The notes under the pieces are model-generated. The model was given only the letters and a program-made list of their open reading frames with translations, did not search any database and was not told the DNA's origin. Positions 20,807-33,099 of a stretch of DNA of 64,000 nt are shown here, in pieces. The translations under genes were made by a program, and so were the position numbers. Every line of letters begins with the position of its first letter. Within the stretch, counting starts at the first letter, position 1. Source of the stretch: Sabellastarte sp. h YS-2021 (lineage: Eukaryota; Annelida; Polychaeta; Sabellida; Sabellidae); the NCBI GenBank assembly GCA_964017235.1, contig OZ024940.1:30870573-30934572 (forward strand), written 5' to 3'.

Positions 20807-21150
20807 ATAAAATTGCAAATTTAATAAGTAAATTAAATTTTTATAAGTTAATACCCTATCCAATGGACAATTGCTTTACCGGTCGGCGCGACCGGTCCCG
20901 CCAAACGCCAGAAAAAGACGTCCTGTATATAATACCAGCAGGACCGGTCAGTAGTGTGCATTCGCTAGGTGGCGCATCATACTTGCTTCCTGTCTAGACA
21001 GAGTGACGTCAGTTCATCTTTTTCGTTGTCTAAACAGATTTAGATCCCTAGTAAGCTGATAGCGGGGTCGGTTGGGAGGGCCTTGCCTGTCCATTGGATA
21101 GGGTATTAACTTATAAAAATTTAATTTACTTATTAAATTTGCAATTTTAT
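20807..21150. mobile_element. 344-bp DIRS-derived mini-element with 63-bp inverted repeats
   Basis: The first 63 bp (20807-20869) and last 63 bp (21088-21150) are perfect inverted repeats, AT-rich outside and ending inside with CCCTATCCAATGGACA. The inner part (20870-21045) is the reverse complement of the right end of the adjacent 5.4-kb DIRS element (about 26375-26545). The part before the right arm resembles its left end (GGTCGGTTGGGAGG, CTAGTAAGCTGATAG). It is therefore an internally deleted relative, nothing but the two ends. No coding capacity. Confidence 0.8.
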
Positions 21151-21559
21151 TGCGTTAATACATCCTATCCAATGGACAATTGCTGAATAACTACCGCTTG
21201 GTCGGCGGGTAAGTTACTAGGGACTTAGAATGAACTCATAAATGGTAACAAAATTTTTACCCTACGGTCTAGGCTGACTTAGTCAGGAGACCTATAGGTC
21301 CATGGTGGTTACCAGAGCCCGGTTGCCGGGGCTATACCAGCATTGCCCCCCCCCCCCTTCTTACAGACCTGCTCTGAGGTAGGGGAAGAGAGGGATGAGT
21401 TCAGTCCCAGAAGGCAAATAAACCTCCCGAAGGAAGCATGTCAATTAGATTCATGAGCTATTTACACTATGTACATGTATACAAATCTCAATATAAGGGC
21501 TATTTGTGGATCTGCTGAGCAGCCACTACTAGGCCCAAGTAATGAGGCTCTAAATCAGC

Positions 21560-22160
21560 CCCAGCCACATCCTTCAGAACTGTGTGAAGGTGATATATGA
21601 CTTACAGTGGAAGGCTGAGGACTGTTCTAAGGAGACTCCTGACTGGAATGCCTTAGAAGCAGTAAAAGCCCTAACATCATGGGCTTTGACCTGATGCAAG
21701 ACGAGGGCTTACTGGTCAGAGAGCTCATAGCATAGGATCACAGTAGCTTGATCCATGAGGAGATGGTGGCAGGAGAGATGTCCTTGACGACAACTTTCTT
21801 GGAAGGAGACAAAGACCAGCTCCTTGTTATGCCTAAGATCTGAAAAAGGAACCTTGTCAGCTGGTGTAGAACCAGGGAAAGGTTCCAAGAGGGGATGCCC
21901 CTCTTCCCTTGGATCTGTCTATGTGGAAACTATCCAGGAGATCAGTGAGATTTTCATCGTTGCTGACATTAATGGGCAAATTCCCAAATTGTTAACAATG
22001 GCTGGTCTATAGTCATCAATGGTGCCCGGCTGTAACTTCCTGTCTTGAAAAGGTACAAGGGGAAGTCAGCTATAGCTTTTAAAGGTGGTGCCCAGAAGTC
22101 CATCTGATTACTGAGGTACCACGTGTAAAACATATGGTGCACTTGCCTCATAGACTGATC
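21560..22160 (-). pseudogene. DIRS tyrosine recombinase remnant
   Basis: An N-terminal segment (about 21970-22120) reads DFWAPPLKAIADFPLYLF, like the helical start of DIRS recombinases. Further downstream (about 21640-21700) AHDVRAFTASKAF resembles the conserved H-x-x-R box. After it, KSYITFTQF precedes a stop where the family normally has the catalytic tyrosine; an apparent small deletion removes it. Several stops and frame changes lie between. It would have cut and rejoined the circular DNA intermediate during integration; here it is inactive. Confidence 0.65.
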
Positions 22161-22309
22161 TGTTGATCCTCTGGAGGAGCCTCAATTCGAGCTGCCACTG
22201 CCTCAGGGAAGCCCTGCTTCCTTGGTAGCTGGGGCTCTAGGGGCCAGGCATGTAGATTCAGATTTACCAGGTTCCTGTGAAGGGTCTGGTTGAGTAACTG
22301 AGTCAAAAG

Positions 22310-23400
22310 TCAGGCAGAAAGTGCACACAGTGGGATCTGACTTGACATGGTTACCAGGTCCCAGAACCAAGGCATGTTGGACCACCCTGGTGCAATCAGT
22401 ATGAGTTGTTGCACGGGTGGTCCTGCAACTTTCCCACCACTTTGCCCAAGATAGCTGCTGGTGGGAAGGCATATGGGTCCAGGTCCTCCCAAGGTAGACT
22501 GAAGGCATCTACTGCCCAGGTTTGAGGATCTGGAACTGGTGAGACAGAGATGTAGTTGTCGAACCTGGTGGCAAACAGGTCCACTTGAGGATGCTGCCAC
22601 CGGGAGCATATTGCTTGAATACCTCTGGATGGAGGGACCATTTTGTTGAATGGTCTGTCCTAGCCTGGATAGCTTGTCTGCTATCACATTCGGCCGGCTG
22701 TGGATGTGTCGGGTTCTGAGTCACCTGTGTCTGGTACACCAGGTCAGAATTCTCCACAAGAGGGCCAAAAGGGGGTCCGATTCCATCCCCCCTTTATACA
22801 GAAAACCACCATGGGGTTGTCTGTAGCTACAACAGCAATATTGTTCAAGCAGAGGTTTTGGAACTCTTTAGGGCCAAAAGGCCACCTTAAATTCCAGATA
22901 TTAAAGTGTAACTTGCTTCGGAAGGGGCCAGGTTCCCCTTGCAGTGTGTTCCCTTAAGTGAGCACCCCACCCTTCTAAATGCATCTATAAGGATTTGCAG
23001 AGCATATACAGTAGGTGTAATGGTTGACCTTGAAGCACATGGTCTTCCTGCAGCCACGATTTTAGCTGAGGGTGGAGTGAACTGGGATCACCTTTTGGTG
23101 ATTCAGGTACTCTCCAGCTATTTATCAAGTGCCACTGTATCGGCCTGATGAGGAAGGCCACCTATGTGGACGGGCTTTGCTATGGCTGTCAGTAATGCTA
23201 TCAGGGACATGAGCCGCTGGATCGGGCATGTCGATCCGGAGAGAAGTTTCTGGATTGCAGATAACGTCTGCAAATGCTCTAGGGTGGGTCTCACCTTGCC
23301 CTCTTTCAGGCTGAACTGGTAGTCTCTCAAGACAAAGACTTGCTCGAGGTCCAGTTCTAATTTTTCATGATACCATTCAAACTTACTCCTGACACAGAGC
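22310..23400 (-). pseudogene. DIRS reverse transcriptase end and RNase H remnant
   Basis: About 23118-23400 reads VLRDYQFSLKEGKVRPTLEH then a leucine-rich stretch, matching the segment that joins reverse transcriptase to RNase H in DIRS elements. 22310-22700 gives ADKLSRLGQ, HPQVDLFATRFDN, SPVPDPQTWAVDAF, YAFPPAAIL and APGWSNMPWFWDL, the characteristic RNase H C-terminal series of DIRS and related elements, split over three frames. The catalytic palm of the reverse transcriptase is not recognisable, so part may be deleted. It would have copied element RNA into DNA. Confidence 0.8.
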
Positions 23401-24109
23401 TACTAGAGATTGTGTATGTTGGAGACTGGTTTGGTGGGGGCTGGCATTTCCTTGTTGGTTGAAAGGGGTGAGGGAGTATGCAACCTTGAGGTTAGCCACT
23501 CCTCTGGCTGAAGAGAGGTTCATGTGGTTCCTGAAATTCCAGCTGAATCATTTAGGATACTGAACCAAAATCCTGCCTGGAGAACTGGTCAAACTGGTCG
23601 TTTCTGGCAGGGGAGGGTGTGGCCCTCCTGGGAGGTTCATATAAACTTGAGGCTGGCCCCTAGGGTGGCCCAAGTTTGAACCGGAAGGTTGGTGCAAAAA
23701 TACCAGTGTCAACACTGGCGACAGGTTCACTGATCCACACAGTAGGAAACCATCCAAAGGGGATCTGCGACATAAGGTCATTTCCACAGAACCCCACTGT
23801 GGAAACACTAATAGCCATTTATGAACACTGTGACCCCTGATAAATTTCCCATTGCTTCAGTTGTGACAAACCAGAAAAGGGTTGTAATCTTGAGGGAAAG
23901 CTTGAGTTTGCAAACTCATGCCCCTGGTGTCAGCTGACACTGGTCACGAGCTGGGTAAAAAGGCAAGCTAGGTTGGCCAGGATCAATGGCATCTCTAGAA
24001 TAACTGGTACAGCAGACTTCTTGTTGGCAGTATTCTAACCAATGTGGTTGAGTTCCGCATCTCAGTGGCCATTTGGACCCTTAAAAGACTTTGCTGGTCT
24101 GTTAGCCAG

Positions 24110-25700
24110 TCCTGTGGACCTGCCCAGTACCAGGGCCTAACCGGTTATAGGTTAAGCAATGCTCTGTAACCGGTTCCTGGTGGATCCATAGTTCTGCAAA
24201 AAAACTCATTTGAGCTGGCAGAACTGGGCGACTACGTCTCAGCAGAGGTAGGCTTATCTAACAGAACTGCCTTCTTCCTGTCCGTAATGTTGGAATCAGA
24301 AGGTTTTCTCTGTAACCAACACTTCTCAGTAACCGGTAAGCCACTTAACTGGTAATGAACCGGTAAACTGGTGCTTCTGTGTAACCAAGCATTCAGACAG
24401 CCACAGCTCTATCATTATTTGATCACTTGGTGGATCTGGCAATCCGGTAAACTGGTGTTCCAGTTTCAATCAGGTTTCTTCACCGGAATTTCTGTCTATA
24501 AGCCAGACCAGTAGACTCTGTAACTGGCTTGGTATGAAGCTGGAGGTTGTGTAAGCCAGAACCCGTCGGTAGGTTCTGTAACCGGTTGGTTGAGGCAATT
24601 TACTGAAGAACTTCCTGTCTATCTGACTGTCACCGGCAAATCTCTAACTGGTGACCCTGTTGTCCTCACTGGACTTGTTGCCTTAAGTTGCCTTCTGCCC
24701 ATGGGAACAACTGATTTCTCTGTAACCGGTGAGCCTGCTGTCAGCACTGGAATGGTGGGAGCAGCAGATCTCTCTGTAACCAGTAACCTCTGTTAACCGG
24801 TAAATTCTCTCTGTAACCGGTAACCTCTGTAACCAGTGAGCCTGCTGTCAGCACTGGGATGGTGGGAGCAGCAGATCTCTAACCGGTAAATTCTCTCTGT
24901 AACCGGTAAACTCTGTAACCAGTGAGCCTGCTGTCAGCACTGGGATGGTGGGAGCAGCAGATCTCTAACCGGTAAATTCTCTCTGTAACCGGTAAACTCT
25001 GTAACCAGTGAGCCTGCTGTCAGCACTGGAATGGTGAGAGCAGCAGATCTCTCTGTAACTGGTTAGCCTGCTGTCAGCACTGGGATGGTGGGAGCAGCAG
25101 ATCTGTGTAATCAGAAAATTTTCTCTGTAACCGGTAAACTCTGTAACCGGTGAGCCTGCTGTCAGCACTGGGATGGTGGGAGCAGCAGACCTGTCTGTAA
25201 CCGGTAAACTCTCTCTGTAACCGGTAAAATCTGTAACTGGTTAGCCTGCTGTCAGCACTGGGATGGTGGGAGCAGCAGAACTCTGTGTAACCAGAAAATT
25301 CTCTCTGTAATTTCTGCCTGTAAACCGGTCTGGTTGGCTCTGTAACTGGCTAAGGGGAAGCACACTGGTCAATGAGGGCTGTGTAGCCAGCACCCAGTGG
25401 GTAGGCTCTGTAACCGGTATTGTAGGCAGCATAAAATCAGTGGCCTGGACAGCTAGCTGGAGCAACTTTTATAACCGGTTCCCGGTAGGCCCATCCTCTG
25501 TAACCGGTTGGTAGATCTTCTTACTCTCAACCTGCCCCAGTACCCGTACCAAGGTAGGGTCAAAGGGGGGGAGAGGGCTAGCTGGAGACCCCACCGGTAG
25601 TCTGAGCAGAGCTGGTACCGGTAAAATTCAGCACAAGGGGTCTAGACCTGGTCATCTTCTTGCTAGCTGAACCGGTCACACTTGGGGATCTGTGGAGCCA
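24110..25700. repeat. ACCGGT-rich minisatellite inside the DIRS element
   Basis: Dozens of AACCGGT strings. The core (24730-25290) is a tandem array of about 100-110-bp units: CTGTAACCGGTAAACTCTGT, then GAGCCTGCTGTCAGCACTGG, then GATGGTGGGAGCAGCAGATC. Open frames on both strands here are products of the repetition. The same ACCGGT occurs beside the DIRS termini (GCGCGACCGGTCCCG). Confidence 0.85.
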
Positions 25701-26639
25701 CAATTTCTTCTGCTAGCCTTGCCGGTCGTGTATGGAGATCTGTGAAGTCACATGACTGGCACTTCAAAAACACGCAGATTGCAGTGACCAAATGTCATCT
25801 AATATCTTCACACCAACAGGCGAGTTGCTGGATTTCTTCTTGCCAGTTAAAAATGGGTGTTGATTAATAAATGGTCGTCTTCTTCTGATGAAAACTTCTG
25901 TTGAAAAAATACGAGTCCTCCATTGATAAATGCGTATCACGTGACCTCCATAGTTGAATGCGTATCACGTGACCAGGTCTGTGTCACGTGACCAGCATAA
26001 GCTGGAAGTGATGACGTCAGACGATGCATTCTTCTTTCCTTCTAAATTCTTCTCGTCGACATACACGCAGTGTTACTCGACAATGTAGAAATTAATGGAG
26101 GGCGAATCGTGGTAAATATACATTTCTGAACAGAAGAAGGAATGCTGCCAGGACAACACACGACCTCTCACCCACGGCTTCGTCTCGACGACAAGCACAA
26201 AGAAAATCTTCAAAACTGGCCATAAAATGCTGGATACTGCCTCGTTTAAGTCCTGGAAAGGCCATGATATGTAAGTGACACAAAATATATATTTTCAGAT
26301 GAAAATAAGCTTTAAATCCATAGAATAAACCGCGTTTTCTTCAAACTTGGAGATAACTTCAAAACGCGTCTGCACACTACACGCGCCAAACGAAAAAGAT
26401 GAACTGACGTCACTCTGTCTAGACAGGAAGCAAGTATGATGCGCCACCTAGCGAATGCACACTACTGACTGGTCCTGCTGGTATTATATACAGGACGTCT
26501 TTTTCTGGCGTCTGGCGGGACCGGTCGCGCCGACCGGTAAAGCAATTGTCCATTGGATAGGATGTATTAACGCAATAAAATCAGCAAATTGCATCCGTAA
26601 TAAGGAAAACAGGGGAATAACAAAGAATATTTCCCAGTC

Positions 26640-26645
26640 TTTATT
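26640..26645 (-). terminator. Poly(A) signal of the transporter gene
   Basis: AATAAA on the minus strand, about 85 nt past the stop codon ending at 26731. It leaves a short 3' UTR and places the expected cleavage site within about 50 bp of the DIRS terminus at 26580. Confidence 0.6.
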
Positions 26646-26730
26646 TTGATCAAATATGGTACATGGTGTATAATAAATATCAGAAGGGTATGAACACTGT
26701 ATTAGCTATGGCCATAAACATTTTAGGTCT

Positions 26731-28775
26731 TCAATCCTCCCCTATTGGCTTATATTCGTTCTTTTTCCGTTTATTCTGCCAAATGGTCAGTATGGGTGAC
26801 ATCACCACACCAACGAAGACCATCAGAGCGCCCGTCACCTCCAGTGTGTTGGCGTTCCCCGGGTAGAATTTATGCAGAAAGGTTCTCTGGCTAACATAGA
26901 GTATCAGCACCGTGGGCGACGTCCCGACAGACACGTGGGAGACCGGCAGGAAGCAGAAACACACGAACCACAAGATGTCGTTCACAGCGGCCATGAGGGT
27001 GAAGAGAAAGGTGAAGGTCAGGCAGTAAGGGCCTGCGGGCAGACCCCAGTGGCCGTGGTCATGTGACATGCTGAGCAGTGTGAGAAGAATCGAAAGCAGG
27101 CCCTCCTGTACGCTGGTCCAGAAGGTCACCTGGAATGGTAAGGAAAGCTTTATCAGGCCTGTGTCAATTAAAACAGGATTAGGCGCTAGATACTCTGTAA
27201 GGGATTATGGAAAGATATGTCAATATCGATTCAAATAGCAAACTGGATTTCTATATTGTCTTATAAAAATTATTAATTTCAATATTGCTTCCAATTGCTC
27301 ATTCGGTAATGTTTTCAAGATATTGCTGTGGTGTCAAATTTATTTAATCTATATTTAGGCATCATTATTCAGAAACTGAATGATATATCTAATTACTTTG
27401 ACAGCAAGTTTGTCCTAAATTTACAAGAATTCAAGTATAAAGCCAATATACCGACCTGAAATGGGTCGTTGAGGCTGACCAGTTTACTGCAGACGTTACT
27501 GCTTGCACAGGAGCAAAATGCCGACACCAGGACAAGCACGTAGCCAATCAGAAGCTTGCCAATACCATCATTGATATTCACTGACGTCATCTGTGGATTT
27601 CTGGTCTCCATCTGCCTGGCATCATCTGTTTGGTCCAGCATATGAGACGGAACATTCTTTGACCTTTCTCGAAGTTTATTTGATGGAAGTCTCAATGGTG
27701 AAGAGAGCGGGTCCTTGGAATGGGTTGTACCATTAAAGCTTCCTGGAAGTTCTGATGTCATTATTTTCTGTGAGTCATCATGGTCAGTATCTTCTAGAAA
27801 GTCCACTGGATTCGTACGGATGCTTTTTAAATTACCTGGATTTGGACTATCATTGGATATTAATGGCATTGGATTCGTAACAGTTGGTTTTGATTTACCT
27901 TGGCTTTTGGCTACTTGAAAGTTCATTGAGTGCACTGCTATGCCCATAGACGATTGGTCAAGGCTAGTGTAATTACTTGCTTCCACTGTCTTCATTACAA
28001 GAACCTTTGACTCATTTTTGTATGATGAAACATCCTTTCCAGAGTGCATCTGTGTCTCAATTTGTTCAACATCATCCTGTTGGAAATTCATAGGTTGAAG
28101 GAAAGACTTTTCTTGAGGGATCTCTTGGCCAACAGCATCCACCGGAGGAGTCAGAAGAATCTGTACTTCATCTACAGTGTCATTGTGGACCATACACTGG
28201 TGTGGATCTTGTCCATCCATGAGGTCGCATGGTACACAGCCTACCAAGCGGGGATGCAAATGCCATGGCTGGATAAGCAGCAGGATTCCCAAAATAGCAG
28301 GAATTCCAACCAGCATGAACACTCGGGTGACCCTGCCTCTGCACAAGTCAATGCTAATGGTGAGGAAGATGTAACCAGCCACGAAAACCCCATAAACATT
28401 GCCCACGGGCATGTAGGATGCCCCCAGATAGACAAAGACTGCAAAGACGTAGTCCAAGAGGGAGGTGACGGGCGTGAGATACCAGCAATGGTCGAGTCTC
28501 AGACCTTGACCCCTGATGATACACATGACATAGCAGATGACAGCCTGTATGGTGAAGCGGATGATATTCAATTCGAAGATGGAGGTTTTCTTCAGTGACA
28601 GCTGGGCGAATATGCCCGGCGAGAAATCCGAGACATTGAGAAAGATGAGCAGCACATAACCTATGCAGAGCCTCCGTAAGCTGTCATTGTGGGGCACCAC
28701 TGAGCCTGTGGATTTTGGATTGGGGTTTTCACCAGCTATGACAGAAGTGGCTGGGTGATTAGAAGCTGCCATCAT
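26731..28775 (-). CDS. EamA/drug-metabolite-type membrane transporter (SLC35-like), two coding exons
   Basis: Exons 28775-27456 and 27129-26731 join in phase 0. The donor is CAG|GTCGGT, the acceptor is TTCCAG|GTGACC, and the intron is 326 bp. The spliced protein is about 572 residues. Hydrophobic segments lie at about 36-58, 69-88, 101-122, 127-146 and 154-172. A hydrophilic S/N/D-rich loop follows (about 180-405), then a sixth segment (407-430) and four more in exon 2: ten in all, in two five-helix halves as in EamA/SLC35 carriers. Exon 2 continues the second half and ends in basic QNKRKK. Such proteins move small metabolites or nucleotide sugars; the substrate cannot be told from sequence. 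The loop makes it much longer than the usual 300-400 residues. The first ATG pair at 28775 is preceded by a good splice acceptor near 28810, so a 5' exon is likely. Family assignment rests on topology and motif feel only. Confidence 0.75.
27130..27455 (-). other. Intron of the transporter gene
   Basis: 326-bp GT-AG intron. The frame in exon 1 would run on for 20 residues to a stop if unspliced, while splicing joins ...NDPFQ to VTFWTS... and continues an uninterrupted membrane protein. AT-rich, as expected. Confidence 0.75.
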
Positions 28776-28806
28776 GGGTATCTGAACAATATCTTTTGTT
28801 TTGTAA

Positions 28807-28840
28807 CTTCTTAAATTAAAACACAAAAGAGAATGTACAA
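28807..28840 (-). promoter_or_regulatory. Candidate splice acceptor upstream of the first ATG
   Basis: On the minus strand a pyrimidine-rich TTCTCTTTTGTGTTTTAATT runs into TTAAG|AAG about 35 nt before the first in-frame ATG. This suggests a noncoding first exon further upstream (higher coordinates), which cannot be located here. Confidence 0.45.
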
Positions 28841-28929
28841 ACTCTATCAGTTGTTTCCGTTGGCATACTCTGAGTTATTCCACAAGACCAAAAATATCAC
28901 CTAACAAATTTCACTGCACTAAAAACCCT

Positions 28930-31044
28930 TTCAGTGGGTCTCTGATATGTAGAATACCCTATTTAGTAGACATTCAAATGCAAGCATTTTTCTCTCAAAC
29001 TTATGCTGTTATTTGGAAGTTCTGCATAACTAGAAGTTCCAACTTCCATTTAACAGCATTTAACTGTAAATTCCAGTCAAAAAAATAGTTTGAACCCAAC
29101 GGATGAGATCTCTTGGATCTATATTTAGTCCACTTGAAGTACATTGAAACCATATTTAACAACTACACAATTTCCATAAGTCCCAATCAAATTCCAGTGC
29201 CTGGTAATATGCGGCACTTATAAATACTACAGCACGAATTCTGCCCCTGTCTTATACATAATTCACACTTACTCAATAAGCCATCTCATAACGATACTTA
29301 AAATATATAAAAATATAAATCATCACTCCAGCTATTTATATATATTTTTTAATATAATAATAATAATTAATAATGAAAAGTGCCAAATTGATGTAGACAT
29401 CCTTTGACATGCCAAAGTTCAGAAGGGGTAGATCTACCATCAGAAAGTCTCCCGTGATAGCATCCAGTAGGGGAGGGACTACTGAAGTTGAGATGCGCTA
29501 CTCTGAATAGGTAAGTCTTCACTGACATTTGAAGCCAATGACACTATTGTTTGTCGGTCTCTCTGTCTGTTGGTCTGTGTTTCGCGAATACTCCACAAAT
29601 ACTAAACTAACAAATATCTGCCCTTCAGTCTTACCCGCGACCAAAATACTCAGATGAGATGCTACCTGTCAATTAAATCTTTGCCAGCATCGCTATGATA
29701 TAGTGAGAAGTTTAAGCCACCCTCCTTAAAAGAGACTTGTATTTAAGACAAAGAACTTAAGCCAAAAGCTCAGTCTGAGACCTCTCAGTCTATTCTAATC
29801 TAATAAGGACTTTTATAGTATTTAATCTCCATCATCTAACAGATAAGCACAACTATATATAAACATATTGAATAAGAGTTGGTCAAGTAACACAGCCAGG
29901 TCAACCTAGAGAAGAGACAGAGTGGCTGGCTGGCTAAAACCTAGTTCATACTGTACTGGCCTCACGAGATATATACAAGCGCAATCATCGTGGCTTGTCT
30001 GTGGCTCAATGCGTTATGTAGTTCACTGGTATCCATAAGGTTTTGTAAGTGTAAATAAGTTGGGATTTGTAATATAAAAATGCGGACACACCCATTCATG
30101 GGGGGTATTTTCACAGATGTAGCAATGCATCTCCCATGCCTCCACTAGTGCTCCCGCGAGCCGTCAAAGTACTGACTCGAGTTTCATGCATCACAGATGA
30201 ATTAACTTGAGTCAATAACAATATTTTAAAACACCCAAACCTTAAATATATATGCTCTGGTATGCTTCCTTTCATAATAAATTCCCATTTACCGACAATA
30301 TTTGTCATATTTCATTTGCAAAATAAAGATCAACATCCCGCCATATTGATAAATAAAACGGACGTTTCGATTGGTTGTTTTACCAGGTAACATGTATTGG
30401 GGAGAAATCATTGGCTTTGAGTCGTAATATGTAAACTTTTATTGCAACCTTGTACCGCGGCAAGTGGCTCATTTATATATATAAATGTTTTGCAGTACTT
30501 TGAAGGAACTCGAGTTTGCAATAAGATAAACTCACATTCACAACAATATGAAACTCGAGTTGGCCAGTTGTCACGAGAGCACTAGCCTCCACCCCCTACA
30601 ATCAACCCCCTCAATCAACCCCATCATGGTAATTATCCCCATTACACTGTGCCAGTGTTATATGCAAGGTGATAGATCGGGGAAATATGAACGATGTATA
30701 ATTAAGTTCTTCTGCACAATTATTGGGAATGGCTCTTACTGTTTCATACGCCTTCTTGCAGATTAATGCTGACTTGTGAAGGTCTTAAGTGTTTATACTT
30801 GTACATCTTAATCTTAAGAAGGCTGATTTTTAACTGTTTACAAACTCTTTATATATGTGTGTATAAGTATATGTGTATGTATTATTTTTATTGTAAAATA
30901 TGTTGTTGTTTTTTTCGGTGAGATACACTGTAAAATACAAATTAAATATTTATTAAGATATTATTATGATGAAAAGTAAGAGTTCAAAACAGCTCTTGCA
31001 TAATGTAAGTTTAGATTACAGTTTAATCCTGAATAACTTCCTAC
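28930..31044. other. Non-coding stretch upstream of the transporter
   Basis: Holds a weak repeat F relative (28930-29060), AT-rich low-complexity DNA (29285-29380) and microsatellite-like TATATGTGTGTATAAGTATA near 30850. The promoter and first exon of the transporter may lie here, but no distinct signal was recognised. Confidence 0.45.
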
Positions 31045-31335
31045 ACGTACGGTTTCTGAGATATAGTCCGGACAAGATTTTAATGGTCAAGGTTACTACG
31101 GCAAGGTCAAAGGTCAAATGAAGGTCACACCATGACGTTGCACAGCTATACCCCCTAACCAAGGTCGTTACCAAGCATCAACTTCCTACACCTTACTGTT
31201 TCTGAGATATTGCTCTCAGATAGATAAGATTTTAAAGGTCAAGGTCAAAGGTCACATCAAGGTCACACCATGATGTTGAACACCTACCCCCTCTAACCAA
31301 TGTCCCTACCAAGTATCAACTCCCTACACCTTACT
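31045..31335. repeat. AGGTCA-rich tandem repeat, about 135-bp unit
   Basis: Just over two units: CTTCCTACACGTACGGTTTC (31050), CTTCCTACACCTTACTGTTT (31183), CTCCCTACACCTTACTCC (31320). Each has GATTTTAA, GGTCAAGGT, AAGGTCAAAGGTCA and AAGGTCACACCATGA. It resembles satellite C only in its AGGTCA density. Confidence 0.8.
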
Positions 31336-31339
31336 CCAT

Positions 31340-33090
31340 TTACAGGGCAATAAGGACATTTACTAGGTCTGGAACCATCAGTCAAATACATGTTGGTACG
31401 ACCACACAGAATGGCGAGGCCTTAATTTGGGCGATCGGTCATATGTGGCCGGCATTAAGGAAAACACAGTCCTAGGTGTCTAAAAACGTGTTATCTCCAC
31501 CACACAGATAAGATCTATCGAGTGTCGTTTTTTATATATGCCGACCATATTTTTATATCCTCTCTCCAATCACTGAAAAACTCACAACAAACCAATTCCC
31601 TTCCGCCACCCAAAATGCCAATAAATGCAAATTGCAGGAAAATAAACAACGGTGCAAAAAAATGTCTAATAAGTTTTCCCAAGTCCACCCTGAGAAAAAT
31701 ATAATGCAAAATGAGGATCTTACAATGATACTTCATCTTCCTGGTTGAATTATCTGAAATCAATTCTCTGAAGACAATACTGGGCCGTTGGGCTTCCCAA
31801 TATGGTAATTAAACACTTTCTTCATACTTTAAGGTTTGCCTGTGTGGTAAATATATTTGGGATTGTATTCTGCAACAGTTTCAAAGTTAGTTATATTTAG
31901 AGAGTGACTCCACCCCCACCCCCCCACTGGTTTGATTTGACATATGCCTAATTTGGCACAGAATAAACAATAAATTTAATTTATAGCCAATCAAGATTGT
32001 TTATATACAAAACTCTGATAATTTGTAACCTGGATACGGATTGGTCATATGCCAATTTAGGGCCCTGATTTATGAGAAATTGCATTATCACCCACTCCCA
32101 AGCATTTAAAAGCCTCTCTAAAATATGAATCGGTTAATTATTTTCCATCTGGTTCATGCCGGTATCACCGCATATTCTTATCAAAAGAAAATGCTTTATG
32201 TTTATTTAAATCAAGTGTAAATATTGATTTGTGTTGTGCCAAATTAAGATTTCAGTAAAATGCTCTCAATAACTAGACACCAGGCCTACAGACCCATCCC
32301 TAGTAAAAACAATAATTCTGGTTTTTCAATCCACATCCGGATAATGATCATTGTCCCAGATCTCAATCAAGGTTCAGGATCGCCACAGTACAGACAGACC
32401 CCCTACCTTGAATGAAAATATAACCTAGAGCTGATGAACAGAGTTTGTGTTATGCATGTTGATACTGCTGCAAAATCTCAAAAAAAAACAATTTTAGATT
32501 GTCAATCTGGGTCATCTTTTCCGAGGATTGAGTCACAGGTTGTCGCCACCTTTTTGAGTAATTATGACCTTGTTCTGACAGATAGTTTTAGACAAGCAGA
32601 CAGAAAAACAGAAGTAATTACAATACTCTCATTCCTTCCCCATTTTTTTTTTTTTTTTTTTTTGGGAGGGGGGAGAGAGACAAAAAAAAATATTCAGAGT
32701 TTACAGAGCAAATGAATTTGATCGTTGTAAATTAAGTTGACAAATGCTGGTACTTGGTCAACACAGGTGATATAATTTCAAGGCAAATTTGCCGAGGTGA
32801 CAAGTGCTAGAACACACAATATAAAAACCTATTTATACAACACTAATAAGCCAGCCTGGCGGGGAGATATTAGCTGTCTGTCAAACCCCCGAGGGGCTTA
32901 AAACAAACGGCAAAGGTGGTTTTGGGGGGATATTTGGCGACCTCAATTTTGTGTAAATACAGTAACCCCGTCCGACATTGTCAATATTTACCTCTTGTAA
33001 GCAAGTTTCATTTTTTTTTGTTTTCATTAAAAGGCTACAGCTTAATATGTCTGAAGCAAAATTTCTGAGCCACAGTTAAATTTTGTTAAA
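31340..33090. other. Non-coding stretch with a T/G tract
   Basis: No gene seen. At 32643-32672 a run of about 21 T passes into GGGAGGGGGGAGAGAG. Near 32290 CAGACCCATCCCTAG matches the end of hAT MITE family 3. Confidence 0.5.
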
Positions 33091-33099
33091 GGAAGTCTG

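Larger units (their letters stand above)
21145..26580 (-). mobile_element. 5.4-kb DIRS-like retrotransposon, degenerate
   Basis: Bounded by perfect 40-bp inverted termini at 21145-21184 and 26541-26580 (starting TTTTATTGCGTTAATACATC). On the minus strand it carries, in order, the end of a reverse transcriptase, an RNase H domain and tyrosine-recombinase remains, the order known for DIRS elements. All frames are broken. The 5' third holds an ACCGGT-rich minisatellite. No target duplication was found, which agrees with recombinase-mediated insertion. The left terminus abuts the 344-bp mini-element. The right one lies about 60 bp from the poly(A) signal of the transporter gene. Confidence 0.85.

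Noticed and set aside
22310-23400. Host gene with RNase H-like domain
   Set aside because: Motifs and position between 40-bp inverted termini identify it as part of the DIRS element; frames are broken.
24590-25465. Open frames of 60-75 codons on both strands
   Set aside because: They lie in the ACCGGT-rich minisatellite; peptides repeat with the DNA units.
28044-28598. 184-codon plus-strand frame
   Set aside because: Antisense shadow of the transporter's first coding exon; hydrophilic, without family resemblance.
28776-28826. Extension of the transporter N-terminus by 17 residues
   Set aside because: That frame opens with TTG, not ATG, and overlaps a likely splice acceptor; the ATG pair at 28775 is a better start.
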